Source: Hofstenia miamia (taxonomy: Eukaryota > Xenacoelomorpha > Acoela). Taken from it: a DNA stretch of 64,000 nucleotides. The notes beneath the pieces were generated by a model. It was not told the DNA's origin. It saw only the letters and a list, made by a program, of their open reading frames with translations, and did not search any database. Below, in pieces: positions 46,021 through 53,800 of the stretch; position 1 is the first letter of the stretch, and every line of letters begins with the position of its first letter. The stretch lies in NCBI GenBank assembly GCA_004352715.1, contig SCFE01000037.1, positions 1,616,637 to 1,680,636 of the forward strand, given 5' to 3'. The position numbers and the translations under genes are program-made.

Positions 46021-46702
46021 GTATGTACGCGACTCATTTCATAAAGAATACAATGTGCACGCTGGTTTCAAGAATTCCCCACCCTACTTTCGTCACTTCT
46101 GGTTGCACCACTGACTGTAATAACAGAAGACTCAAGGCTCATTAAGTGATTCTTATTAGTAAATTGTATAATGCATCCAGAGAATTGTTAAATAATTGCT
46201 GCCCTGAATTCTGAACAAGCAAAAACGAAAAACTTTTTATAGCTTCTATGAACGATCACAATTCGTTCATATCGCGAAATTGCAGAAATTTAATTAATTA
46301 ATGTATAGTACACTATTCACTAGTTCTTAGAATCTAGTAATTAGAAGAGGGTAGTGTTTCTAATATTCAATATATCGTAACTCTATTTGTATAATGCAAG
46401 CGTTTTAGGGTATTGGATGCCTCCATCTTGATCCTAGATTAGATCCTCCTACAAAACCGCCTAAGTTGGCGCTTGTGAGCTGTGGTTGTGAAATAATTCT
46501 GATCAGAAGAGAGGCTATTAAGCGATTGGCGGATATAGAATGTGGTCGTTTTATGACGGAGCATGCACATCGGTACCATTCTGAGAAAGAGTTAAAGCAG
46601 AGCTATGATAATGCGCAGAAGTGGAAACACTTCAAGAACTTTGTCACAGTCGATTGCTTAGCCTCCAAGTACAGAAGAAAGCAAACAAACATGTTTAGAT
46701 AA
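29757..46702 (+). CDS. CNBD2: CNBD2-like protein with two cyclic-nucleotide-binding-type domains, 11 exons
   Basis: Eleven exons (listed separately) join in one open frame of 1386 nt, 461 aa. All introns are GT-AG and every phase matches, so the model is strong. Residues ~85-175 form a first cNMP-binding fold: KRISTRVWYER, FPPHRVIIRQGQ, AENYYIILEGT, KTFQKGDAFGERTLIE (phosphate-binding cassette GE) and DVELLVLSRA. A second starts at VSFPIDELVGDTEECTF, then MVVCADINKSDYVYII and GSCQVLAVL, is split by a ~95-residue acidic insert, and resumes at NVFVEVETLGPYDDFG. This layout and the PIDxL...CTFxYxR motif fit CNBD2 (human protein 576 aa), a sperm-expressed protein. In the first cassette the canonical Arg-Ala-Thr region reads RKGTCTSL, so cyclic-nucleotide binding is uncertain. 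The start ATG is provisional; upstream exons are likely. Introns are 0.07 to 5.5 kb and transposon-filled. Confidence 0.82.
29920..30083 (+). CDS. CNBD2-like exon 2
   Basis: ATTAG|GTGGAT to GAAAG|GTATGT. Reads VDVTKCVKDALCTQVEKRT, then FLRSIKQFSEFPLYM and LKRISTRVWYER, the helical lead-in to the first nucleotide-binding fold. 164 nt, ends in phase 2. Only 73 bp separate it from exon 1. Confidence 0.85.
32418..32491 (+). CDS. CNBD2-like exon 3
   Basis: TTTTCAG|ATTTCC to ACAA|GTAAGT (ideal donor). Reads FPPHRVIIRQGQIAENYYI then ILEGT, beta strands 1-3 of the cyclic-nucleotide-binding fold. 74 nt. Confidence 0.9.
33385..33473 (+). CDS. CNBD2-like exon 4
   Basis: ATTTAG|TTGAAC to TTTGGG|GTATGT. 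Reads ELSILKIDSNYRCGPSIRL, then KTFQKGDAFG. The KGDAFG closing is the start of the phosphate-binding cassette. 89 nt, phase 0 at the end. An internal CAG gives a stop, which fixes this acceptor. Confidence 0.88.
33757..33840 (+). CDS. CNBD2-like exon 5
   Basis: CTTAG|GAAAGA to GCT|GTAAGT. Reads ERTLIEFMKRKGTCTSLSD, then VELLVLSRA. It completes the cassette (GE at the junction) and the following strand. 84 nt, phase 0 both sides. Confidence 0.9.
34127..35775. mobile_element. Possible DNA transposon remnant with 13-bp inverted ends
   Basis: CCAGATAACAATT at 34127-34139 is the exact reverse complement of AATTGTTATCTGG at 35763-35775. Just inside both ends are GTTGTT-rich stretches in opposite orientation (GGTTGTTTTATG on the left; AAACAACC on the right), like subterminal repeats. 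I see no target-site duplication and no transposase. Lies in an intron of the CNBD2-like gene. Confidence 0.35.
36398..36465 (+). CDS. CNBD2-like exon 6
   Basis: CTTAG|GCATAC to CTTAG|GTTGGT. Reads AYSELFLEALEGKPEPDYI then SFL, the helix linking the two nucleotide-binding folds. 68 nt, ends in phase 2. Confidence 0.85.
36507..36584 (+). CDS. CNBD2-like exon 7
   Basis: TTTAG|ACGTGT to TATAG|GTATTT. Reads RVPCMVSFPIDELVGDTEE then CTFFFYR, the entry to the second fold. 78 nt. The intron before it is only 41 bp. Confidence 0.82.
36600..38270. other. Intronic AT-rich DNA, (TA)n near 36861
   Basis: Part of the large intron between exons 7 and 8 of the CNBD2-like gene. Nothing further recognised. 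Confidence 0.5.
38273..39700 (+). pseudogene. Dead hAT transposase (ZMYM1/TTF-type, DUF4371-like)
   Basis: Fragments in several frames: HRKNSSRPILDDSFSSSESG (38504 on), a Cys-containing segment CFCYQHFQAKS near 38790, and CYDGASVISGKI at about 39040. VHCHAYRLNLVFVDCLKNV follows at 39119, then FFSFLQQFYVFISGSAVHHH and LICGTRWTCQY. The YDGASVMSG, CHAHRLNL and TRWxCR blocks are the hallmark of hAT-type transposases related to vertebrate ZMYM1 proteins. At least five frameshifts make it non-functional. A CAGTTGTGGCACTAGGGGTG start at 38273 looks like a hAT terminus; I could not find its right end. Confidence 0.82.
39710..42090. other. Intronic AT-rich DNA without recognisable genes
   Basis: Continuation of the intron before exon 8. 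Short ORFs have no family signature. Confidence 0.5.
42100..42160 (+). CDS. CNBD2-like exon 8
   Basis: TTTTAG|ACTTGG to AAAATG|GTGAGA. Reads LGMVVCADINKSDYVYIIKM, the strands of the second fold. 61 nt. The preceding intron (~5.5 kb) contains a dead hAT transposon. Confidence 0.85.
42206..42488 (+). CDS. CNBD2-like exon 9
   Basis: ATTTAG|GGCTCA to CTAA|GTGAGT (strong donor, chosen because it is the best one with the right phase). Starts GSCQVLAVL, then a long insert (TLETLAHGFVNNAVNRPDTA) ending in an acidic stretch (ENPEEENVDDII). 283 nt, ends in phase 1. The insert splits the second fold. Confidence 0.85.
43811..43911 (+). CDS. CNBD2-like exon 10
   Basis: CTTAG|GTACAA to GACTTT|GTAAGC. Reads TIDSDSIDGNYRAENF, then NVFVEVETLGPYDDF, the strand before the second cassette. 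101 nt. Confidence 0.85.
44723..45965 (-). mobile_element. Tc1-like transposon, degraded
   Basis: Starts after a TA dinucleotide with CAGTGGGCTACCATAAG then TTTTTAGCC. The other end has a partial inverted match (GACTAAAAAC), whose outermost part has been replaced by a (TA)n expansion at 45966. Contains the broken transposase described separately. Confidence 0.8.
44824..45841 (-). pseudogene. Tc1-type transposase, broken
   Basis: Minus strand, in several frames. Helix-turn-helix part: CGKSNREIARHF, then HRSGRPPIVTVRMKRAL. The longest piece (45227-45643) has VIWSDESKFRQYSNSRQVYV with the first catalytic Asp. After a frameshift at about 45240 comes YCEILEKGLLPVF, then FQEDGASCHTS with the second Asp. 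Past a stop follows SPYMNVIDHVWEH, where the third catalytic residue, normally Glu in the DD34E motif (NPIEN), is Asp. Clearly inactive; the family would normally cut and paste at TA sites. Confidence 0.9.
45966..46026. repeat. (TA)n microsatellite, ~60 bp
   Basis: Longest TA tract in the window, with two TG interruptions near its right end. It lies at the damaged right end of the Tc1 copy, which inserts at TA, so the target duplication may have seeded it. Confidence 0.95.
46409..46702 (+). CDS. CNBD2-like exon 11 (last)
   Basis: TTTTAG|GGTATT to a TAA stop. Reads GIGCLHLDPRLDPPTKP, then LALVSCGCEIILIRREAIKR and a basic helical tail ending TNMFR. 294 nt. AATAAA-like signals are not decisive downstream. 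Confidence 0.85.
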   Translation, partial: GIGCLHLDPRLDPPTKPPKLALVSCGCEIILIRREAIKRLADIECGRFMTEHAHRYHSEKELKQSYDNAQKWKHFKNFVTVDCLASKYRRKQTNMFR

Positions 46703-47118
46703 TAACTATGTTATTCATCAATTCAATATTCATAATTTATTCATTTGTAGTGTAGTGCCTTATAAGTGATTTGATAAAAAATGAATACATTTTTTTAATA
46801 AGAAAATGTAGAAACTTTGACTTCTTAAATTAAATTCATTCTCAGAAATATAGACCTTAGATCTCTTCACATTACAAAATATAACAAAGTTATCAACAAA
46901 TTTACAAAATTAACATTATATTCATTCAAAATCATCTAAAAATTTACAAATCCCAATTATTTAAGTAATTATTATCACATTATAAAAAAATTATAGAATT
47001 ATATGAATAAAAATTATGTTAACAAATTTACTAAAAGTTTCAATAATTTTAATTTACATTACAATGATCTTTTAATTCGTATTTTTTTATTATTTCGAAA
47101 ACTCCTGAGATTTTTTAA

Positions 47119-47787
47119 CCCTAGAATGCATAAGGCGGTCAAATGACCTTTTTACTCAGGCACTATGAGAAGTTCTCAGCAGGTACAGGTCATAATTTGA
47201 TATCCTGCTGTGTCATCGCATCAAATTACTTCCTAAACATCTTCACGGGAAACCAACGCCATTGGCTAATTATCAACTACGCAAAACCAGAATTTATGCT
47301 TAATGTACAACCTGGTCAATTGAGCTTCATTTAAAACTTTTCAACCGTTGGAAGTAGTTTTGCTCAAATTTTCAATTATTCAATACTTTTGCAACGAGAT
47401 CTTCAAAGCACAATGCTTACACTATATTAGGTTCCTTACAGAACAGTGGAAGCTCCTCTGATTTACGAAGTTCAGACGAAGGCCAAAGCATGTCTCCCAT
47501 TACAACCAGTTCTGATTCAGATCACTCACACTCAAGAGATGATGTTAATTTGAACACAAATACTTCTGACAGTAGTGGAAGACCTACTGACAATGTAATG
47601 TTTGCAAAAGACGAGACTGCATGGACATCTGCATTTGAGTATATCACATTTCAGAAGACTTCAGTTGCGAATATACTTAGACACAAAGGCGGACCAACTC
47701 CATTCACCTGTAATCGTGTTGAAGAAATCAATGATGTCTTGTCAGGTTGTGCATTTTAAATAGTTTGATTTGTCATGCATTCTAGGG
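47119..47787 (+). mobile_element. piggyBac-derived non-autonomous element, 669 bp
   Basis: Begins CCCTAGAATGCAT and ends ATGCATTCTAGGG, a perfect 13-bp inverted terminal repeat of piggyBac type. It is flanked on both sides by TTAA (47115-47118 and 47788-47791), the diagnostic target site. Contains a partial transposase ORF (47490-47759). The perfect ends and intact target duplication suggest fairly recent insertion, probably moved in trans. Confidence 0.93.
47490..47759 (+). CDS. N-terminal fragment of piggyBac-type transposase, 89 aa
   Basis: From ATG: a Ser/Asp-rich acidic start (TTSSDSDHSHSRDDVNL), then SVANILRHKGGPTPFTCNR, which resembles the NIxRxxxGPTxF entry to the piggyBac transposase catalytic domain. 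It stops (CAF*) 28 bp before the end of the element. The whole DDD catalytic core and C-terminal zinc finger are absent through internal deletion. If translated, it could only be a small N-terminal fragment. Confidence 0.7.
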   Translation: MSPITTSSDSDHSHSRDDVNLNTNTSDSSGRPTDNVMFAKDETAWTSAFEYITFQKTSVANILRHKGGPTPFTCNRVEEINDVLSGCAF

Positions 47788-47797
47788 TTAATCTTCT

Positions 47798-48010
47798 TTA
47801 TAATGTGATAGAATTCGTGTTGCATTCCATCTTTGGAGTATTATTTCCAACTGCAAGAAAATTTGCTGACAACAATGTCCAACCTCCTAATGCTTCAACA
47901 GGGATTGGAATAAATCTAATAGCTGCTTCTTGATAGGTCTGGTTATGATAAGAAACTTTTCTTTCTGCTACTTCCAAGGCGTAACCAGTAGTAGTTCCAG
48001 CATTACCTGT
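47798..48010 (-). pseudogene. Possible C-terminal fragment of a retroelement protein
   Basis: The minus-strand ORF reads GYALEVAERKVSYHNQTY, then AIRFIPIPVEALGGWT. The pattern of an A..AE..K..Y stretch followed by F.P...E.LGGW occurs near the C-terminus of some reverse-transcriptase elements and related mobile proteins. It is cut off at the start of the CR1 element at 48026. Family not certain. Confidence 0.3.
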
Positions 48011-48275
48011 CGATACTTTCATCGCGAGCAGTTGGTCCATGCGAGCGCTCTGTGGTCAACACGATCAATTCCGCCATTATCATTGCGTCGTCAGAAGAGG
48101 AGCTAAATAAGACAAAATTATAGCTCCTTTTAAGATGACCTAATCAATCTACATAATCTCCTAGCATCCTTGGACGAAACACCTTTAGAAACGAACACCA
48201 AAATCACACAAACGTAAAAGAGGTTGTGAACACTCACTCGCAAACAGAAAAAAGATCACGACTTCCGAAGAAGCT

Positions 48276-48989
48276 GTGAGAGAAACCGATGTCCTCATTA
48301 TTGGTTCCACAATGTACCAGCACCTCAGAGCCCTAGGATTGATAAAGAACCATAATGTTGCAGTACATTTATACCCGGGCGCCACCATTGACGATGTTAC
48401 AGAAGTCTTAAGAGAATACCAACCTTCAGAGCGAATTAAGAAAATATTAGTTACGATCGGACGAAATGATATAATGAAACGAAGAGAAAATTACACAGAT
48501 AAGTACACTAATTTGCTTAATATGATGCACGCTAAATTTAGTTCAGCAAAAGTTTTCTTAGGAGAGGTGTCACCTTTCCCTAACAACAAGGAGTTCAACA
48601 AAAAATCAATTGAACTAAATTTATTAATTAAGCAAAATTCGAAATTATTGAATTATTCTGTTTTTGAGAACTTCAAATATTTTTGTTTAGGAACTAATCC
48701 AAATCCAAAAATGTTTATAAGCAACGGTATTCATTTTTCGAGGTTTGGTTACTCAATGCTTGCGCGCAGCATTAAAGGAGTATTTAATCCGCCTCCACTT
48801 TCAGCAATTACATGCCGCAGTTTACCCACTGTCACCGACAATCAATGACACGTCAAAATTTCGCAAATGCCTACCACGCCTGGGCTTTACCGCCAACTAC
48901 AAACATATGCTAAAGTTCTTTCTACGCCGCCACCACCACGATCACCCGCTGAGGTTCAAAGAATCCGAAACTTTTTAAGACTATTTTAA
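48276..48989 (+). pseudogene. CR1-like ORF1, SGNH-hydrolase-like, lightly damaged
   Basis: 190 codons are open to 48848. The nucleophile block is LIIGSTMYQHLRALGLI, where the usual GDS is GST. Then come HLYPGATIDDVTEVL, ILVTIGRNDIMKRREN (GxND block), FSSAKVFLGEVSPFP and KMFISNGIHFSRFGYSML. In the last of these the usual DxxH is NxxH. The domain resembles the esterase-like ORF1 of CR1 elements, thought to act with the RNA in the ribonucleoprotein particle. No ATG precedes the block in this frame; the basic stretch KRKRGCEHSL upstream is in frame, so the true start is lost or shifted. After 48848 the reading shifts to a Pro-rich tail ending SPAEVQRIRNFLRLF and TAATG at 48987-48991. Confidence 0.85.
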
Positions 48990-49063
48990 TGACGGTAATT
49001 TTTCTTATTATTATATTAACAATTGGGTTGTGGAGCATTTTTCACTTTTGGCTTAACCTATAA
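48989..49063 (+). CDS. Short hydrophobic ORF2 leader, 24 aa
   Basis: ATG overlaps the ORF1 stop by one base (TAATG). Reads MTVIFLIIILTIGLWSIFHF then WLNL and a stop: one membrane-spanning helix. The TIGLW(S/R)IFH core is shared with 15061 and 16115, so it is a conserved part of the element, most likely the ORF2 N-terminus now cut off by a mutation. Confidence 0.6.
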   Translation: MTVIFLIIILTIGLWSIFHFWLNL

Positions 49064-49083
49064 TAGTTTCCCCTGGCAGTTTT

Positions 49084-49691
49084 CATAATTATTCTTATTT
49101 CCCTTACTTCTAAAAATAGTATAACATTATTGAATAAAAAGCTCAAAATTAAAGGCAGGTGTAGCATTTATCAGCCGTTTAAACTTTTCGTATAATTTTA
49201 AAATATTGACCAAACAATATTTCCTCTTTTTAAATATGTTTTTAATAATGGCCGGAATTGAACCTAATCCTGGTCCTATAAGACCAATCAAAGTAGGCGA
49301 ATACATGTAAAGCATTAATATAGTACAATCAATAAATTCGACTAAATATATTCATATTAACTTCCAAAACCTTTCTTCAAAAAATAACGAAAACAACCAA
49401 TTCGTACAAAAGCTTGGCTCAAATTTTGTCATTCGAAACATGGCTTACAAGTAATCATGAAAATTCTCCTTGGACAATTGATAATCATAAATTTAAACAA
49501 TTCAGAACAGTTAGAAATCACAATTTACATTACAATAAAACAAAAGGAGGAGGGGGTGTAATGTTCCTAATTGATAAAAAATTAAATCCTAAACTTCAGA
49601 AAAACATCTCAACCAATAACACATATGAAAGTCTTTGGGTTGATATCCAAGACCCGCTTAATTGTAATAGAAGACAGCTTCTGAATATATC
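49084..49691 (+). repeat. Direct duplicate, unit 1 (608 bp)
   Basis: Identical to 49693-50300 and separated from it by a single N (49692). It covers the ORF2 leader, the 2A-like motif and the start of the endonuclease. Almost certainly two overlapping contig ends left unmerged. Confidence 0.95.
49251..49277 (+). other. 2A-like motif (AGIEPNPGP), copy 1
   Basis: Encodes AGIEPNPGP after a hydrophobic run (FLFLNMFLIM). The 2A ribosome-skipping consensus is D(V/I)ExNPGP, with the break between G and P. Here the consensus Asp is Gly, so skipping may be weak. The same motif stands at 13383 (HGIEKNPGP). Confidence 0.6.
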
Positions 49692-49692
49692 N

Positions 49693-50300
49693 CATAATTA
49701 TTCTTATTTCCCTTACTTCTAAAAATAGTATAACATTATTGAATAAAAAGCTCAAAATTAAAGGCAGGTGTAGCATTTATCAGCCGTTTAAACTTTTCGT
49801 ATAATTTTAAAATATTGACCAAACAATATTTCCTCTTTTTAAATATGTTTTTAATAATGGCCGGAATTGAACCTAATCCTGGTCCTATAAGACCAATCAA
49901 AGTAGGCGAATACATGTAAAGCATTAATATAGTACAATCAATAAATTCGACTAAATATATTCATATTAACTTCCAAAACCTTTCTTCAAAAAATAACGAA
50001 AACAACCAATTCGTACAAAAGCTTGGCTCAAATTTTGTCATTCGAAACATGGCTTACAAGTAATCATGAAAATTCTCCTTGGACAATTGATAATCATAAA
50101 TTTAAACAATTCAGAACAGTTAGAAATCACAATTTACATTACAATAAAACAAAAGGAGGAGGGGGTGTAATGTTCCTAATTGATAAAAAATTAAATCCTA
50201 AACTTCAGAAAAACATCTCAACCAATAACACATATGAAAGTCTTTGGGTTGATATCCAAGACCCGCTTAATTGTAATAGAAGACAGCTTCTGAATATATC
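49693..50300 (+). repeat. Direct duplicate, unit 2 (608 bp)
   Basis: Second copy of 49084-49691, continuing without a break into the rest of ORF2. The second 2A-like motif is at 49860-49886. Confidence 0.95.
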
Positions 50301-52750
50301 ATATTGTCCAAACAAAGCTCATTCGAACAAATTCTTTGCACAAATCGAAGATGAAATCATTATGTTAATGGGCGACTGGAATTTGAACTTTTTAAATATA
50401 ACTGGAAAATCTAAGCTACAACTTTTCCTTTCAACTTTCAACATTTCACTAATAAACCAAAGTATTCCATCCAGAATTTCTGCAAATAGCCAAACCTTGA
50501 TTGATTATTTTATGGTTTCAGAAAATGAATATTTATATAAATACATTTGCTCTGAATTTCCCTACTCTGACCATTGCCTTATAATAACTTATTCTAATAA
50601 GCAAAAAATTTAAAACTCAACTAAATCTTGGATAAAAATAAGAGAAAAATCAAAAGAAAATGTCTTAAAACTTATAAATAATTTAAAAACCGAACATTGG
50701 AATAGAATTTACTCTTCACAAACACCCAATGAAATGATTAGTAACTTTAATATATTTCTTTTATTCTATATAGATATTTGTTGCTCTGAAAGGAAAATTT
50801 TACTCTGAAAAAATTTGATAATGTGTCTAAAAAGTTTCTAAGCCATGGATTGATACAAAATGTTTAGAGTTAATTGAACAAAAGAAATCTAAGTGGAAGG
50901 AATACAAAAATTATGAAAATGCAAACAATTATTGTGCTTATAAAAATGCACGTAATTTGTGCAATATTTACACACGAAAAGCCTAATAACAAATATTGCC
51001 GTTCTGAATACCAAAACATCTCTTCTCAAAAAGGTAGGTGGGACTTTATAAATAGTTTATTAAATAGGAAACAAATAGAAAATTAAAAAAACGGAAAAAT
51101 AAAATATAAAAGAAAGGTAATCACTAACAATAAGGTCATGAATAACATATTTAATGAAGTATTTTGCAACTTGAGCAATTTTAATGGAGTAAATATTCCC
51201 TTTAAGATCAATCAAGTTCAGCCTATAGCCCCGCTCGTTTGAAATTTTTAAATCTATTCAATCTTTAAAATACAAATCTAGTGGTTCCTCAATTATCCCA
51301 ATTTGGTCTCTAAAAATTGCTACAGATATAATAGCTGAGCCACTTTCATACATTATAAACACGTGCATTACACATTCTACATTTTCTGACCAATTAAAAT
51401 TTTCAAATATTACTCCATTATTTAAAAAAAATTACCCAAAACATTGTTTAAACTATAGATCGATTTCTGTTACATCGCCAATTAGTAAGATTTTTAAAAG
51501 ACATCTACTTAATCAAATTAACGAACATTTATGTAAACATAATCTGTACTCTCAAAATCAATATGGTTTTCGTAAATATATTTCATGCCTTGTTAACAGC
51601 TACCGAAAATTGTAGAAATTGCATAAATATTGATGAGAGTTCAGCAGTTTCATTCCTAGATTTATCAAAAGCATTTGACTCTATCGACCACCACATGTTA
51701 ATTAAGAAATAACAATTCTGGGCTTCTCAGACAAAAGTGCAGACCTAATAAGCAGCTATCTCCATAATCATTACATTAAATGGAATTCTCTCTGACTGGA
51801 TTTTTATTAAAAATGGTGTTCCACAAGGAACAATTTTGGAACCGTTGCTATTCAATATGTATGTAAATGATCTGAGCAATCATACCACATGTAATGTTAT
51901 ACAATATGCTGATGATACTATGCTATTTAGTTCACATAAGTCTCGTTAAATTGCTATTAAAGTTTCTCGACGAAAATTGCACTTTTCTTGCACAATATTT
52001 TGATTCACTAAAACTAAGAATAAACGTATCTAAAACTCAATTTTGCTTAATTAAACCTAAATCTAACAATAATTCCACAAATAACTCACAATTTAAATTG
52101 CAATTTAATGACACATACATAGAACAAGATATTTCTTTTAAATATTTAGGTATCATTTTTGATTCTCAACTTAATTTTACAAAATAAATAACTAGTGTTA
52201 AGAAAATGTCTATTTAAATTAAGGCTTTTAGCAATGTATCACAACAGCTTCCAACCACAGCAAAAATGCAATTAATTCACACATTAATACCAAGTAACTT
52301 AAATTATGGAAACATACTGTATAGCGACATAAATCAACAACTTTTGAATAAATTCAATGTGCAAATAAAATGGGCGAGAAATAGCAGTTAATCATTTATA
52401 TAACAGAAATACAGAAATCAAGAAATTAACAAAAACTTTTCTAAATGAGCAATGCATTACTTATATAAACATTAACTACTTTCTTTAGAATATTTAATAT
52501 TGTTCCATACCACAAATCCAACTTTCTATCGTCTAAAATATTGCTTAGACATAATAATAGAGCCCTAAAAATTAAGCCTCTTCCATATAACAAGAAAATA
52601 ATGAAAAATTCATTTCTCAACACATTAATAAATACATGAAATAATTTACCTAAATCTATAAAACAAATAATTAAGTTAAGAGTATTCAAAAACGAAATTA
52701 AAAAATACTTCTGTAGTTATACAAAAAAAGGCTTGAATACAAATGGCGAT
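49860..52750 (+). pseudogene. CR1-like ORF2: 2A-like motif, endonuclease, RT, broken
   Basis: Frame 50023-50613 (196 codons) is a well-preserved APE-type endonuclease: LSFETWLTSN (catalytic ETWL), GGGVMFLIDKKLNPKL, ESLWVDI, ISYCPNKAH, IMLMGDWNLNFL, TLIDYFMV, FPYSDHCLII. Beyond it, degraded RT blocks appear in changing frames: CNIYTRKA, SSGSSIIPIWSLK-like, NYRSISVTSPISKIF, FLDLSKAFDSIDHH, NGVPQGTI and VIQYADDTMLF (YADD retained). Then come LKLRINVSKTQFCLIKP, YLGIIFDSQLNF and a C-terminal region to about 52740. Multiple stops after 50613 make it inactive. The endonuclease is the least damaged part. Confidence 0.92.
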
Positions 52751-52879
52751 GTTTTAAATTTTATAATAGTGATTATTCAATAGACTGCATCTAAACTATT
52801 TGCCATAGCCCAAGCTAGTAATTGTAATTATTTTTGTATGTGTTTTTTAATGTGTTTTGTTTCATTATTTCTATTGTTT

Positions 52880-52975
52880 GACGCTATTTAGAGTTTTAAA
52901 CAGTATTTTATATTGTAAAAAGCAACTCTAAATATAGATATTTCATTTCATTTCATTTCATTTCATGTGTTGCTG
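52880..52975 (+). repeat. CR1-like 3' UTR stem and (TTTCA)n tail
   Basis: GACGCTATTTAGAG then, ~40 bp later, CTCTAAATATAG: complementary blocks that could form the 3' hairpin recognised by the RT. Five TTTCA units follow. The same hairpin arrangement with TTATC units is at 4790-4875. Confidence 0.85.
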
Positions 52976-52979
52976 TTGA

Positions 52980-53798
52980 CAATTGCAGAGAACTAATAAC
53001 AGTTGTCAAGGGCGGCTGTATGACCTTTAGACCAAGCTGTTAAAAATATATGAACTGCTTGAATCCTATTAGAAGATGTAAGGTTTGCATATTTTAAAAT
53101 CGATTACTATGCAACTATCACAGTACATTATAAATTGTATTATGAATGTGATCATGCCGCGCAATTCTCTCCATATCTCCAACACGTCAAAATGCATGAT
53201 CACCAAATATGTATATCAAGTATACCTTTACAATTAGGACATGATATTTCATTATTGGTTAATGAAAAACCAAGGCCCTAGATGATTATCACATGATTTG
53301 CTTTTATGATATAGCTGTTAAATCATATGCAATTTCACTTGATAAGAGTATATTTGAATGCGCCAGCTGTGAAACACAGTGTACAGTGATATCTCTCGAT
53401 AGGTCTTCACATTTTGGAAATAGGTACGTTTGATTCCTGAAATGTGTATGAGACCCAAGATAAGCAACTGGTGCATATGAAGAGAAATTTTGGATATGAG
53501 ACCACCAAAGCAATTACAGATGTGCAAAACGAAATTACAGATTTGTAAGGCAACGTAAGCATGTACTGAGTTTTCAAATTTTTATACTTTTGACAATACT
53601 TTTACGATTACATATTCTTCAGGTGTATACAATCTTTGCCAAACCAGTAGAAAATTGAAGTAAATGAAGCTCCAGCTGAACATCTTTCAATTTACAGACC
53701 TAATTATGGAGTTTGATTGCATTATTGACACAACTAAGAAAAAAGTTTTCATGGAATGTCATGCTTAAACATAGCAATGCTCTTAGAAGTGTCAGGAA
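52980..53798. other. No recognisable gene
   Basis: Intergenic DNA between the CR1-like tail and the mariner copy. The overlapping minus-strand ORFs at 53304-53527 have no family signature. Confidence 0.45.
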
Positions 53799-53800
53799 TA

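Larger units (their letters stand above)
44275..46113. mobile_element. hAT-like element with a Tc1 copy nested inside
   Basis: The left end, CAGTGGGGTAGCCAG, and the reverse complement of the right end, CAGTGGTGCAACCAG, match at 12 of 15 positions. The flanks ACTATTAT (44267-44274) and ACTGTAAT (46114-46121) agree at 6 of 8 positions, consistent with an aged 8-bp hAT target duplication. No hAT transposase is present, so it was non-autonomous. Lies in the last intron of the CNBD2-like gene. Confidence 0.5.
48026..52975 (+). mobile_element. CR1-like LINE, near full length (~4.34 kb without the false duplicate)
   Basis: The most complete copy in the window. It starts at the family 5' end (GAGCAGTTGGTCC), has ORF1 (48276-48989), then an ORF2 leader (48989), a 2A-like motif, endonuclease, RT, C-terminal domain and 3' UTR. 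It ends in TTTCA repeats (52950-52973). Sequence 49084-49691 is repeated at 49693-50300 across a single N and should be counted once. ORF1 and ORF2 both carry frameshifts, so it is not active. Confidence 0.9.
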
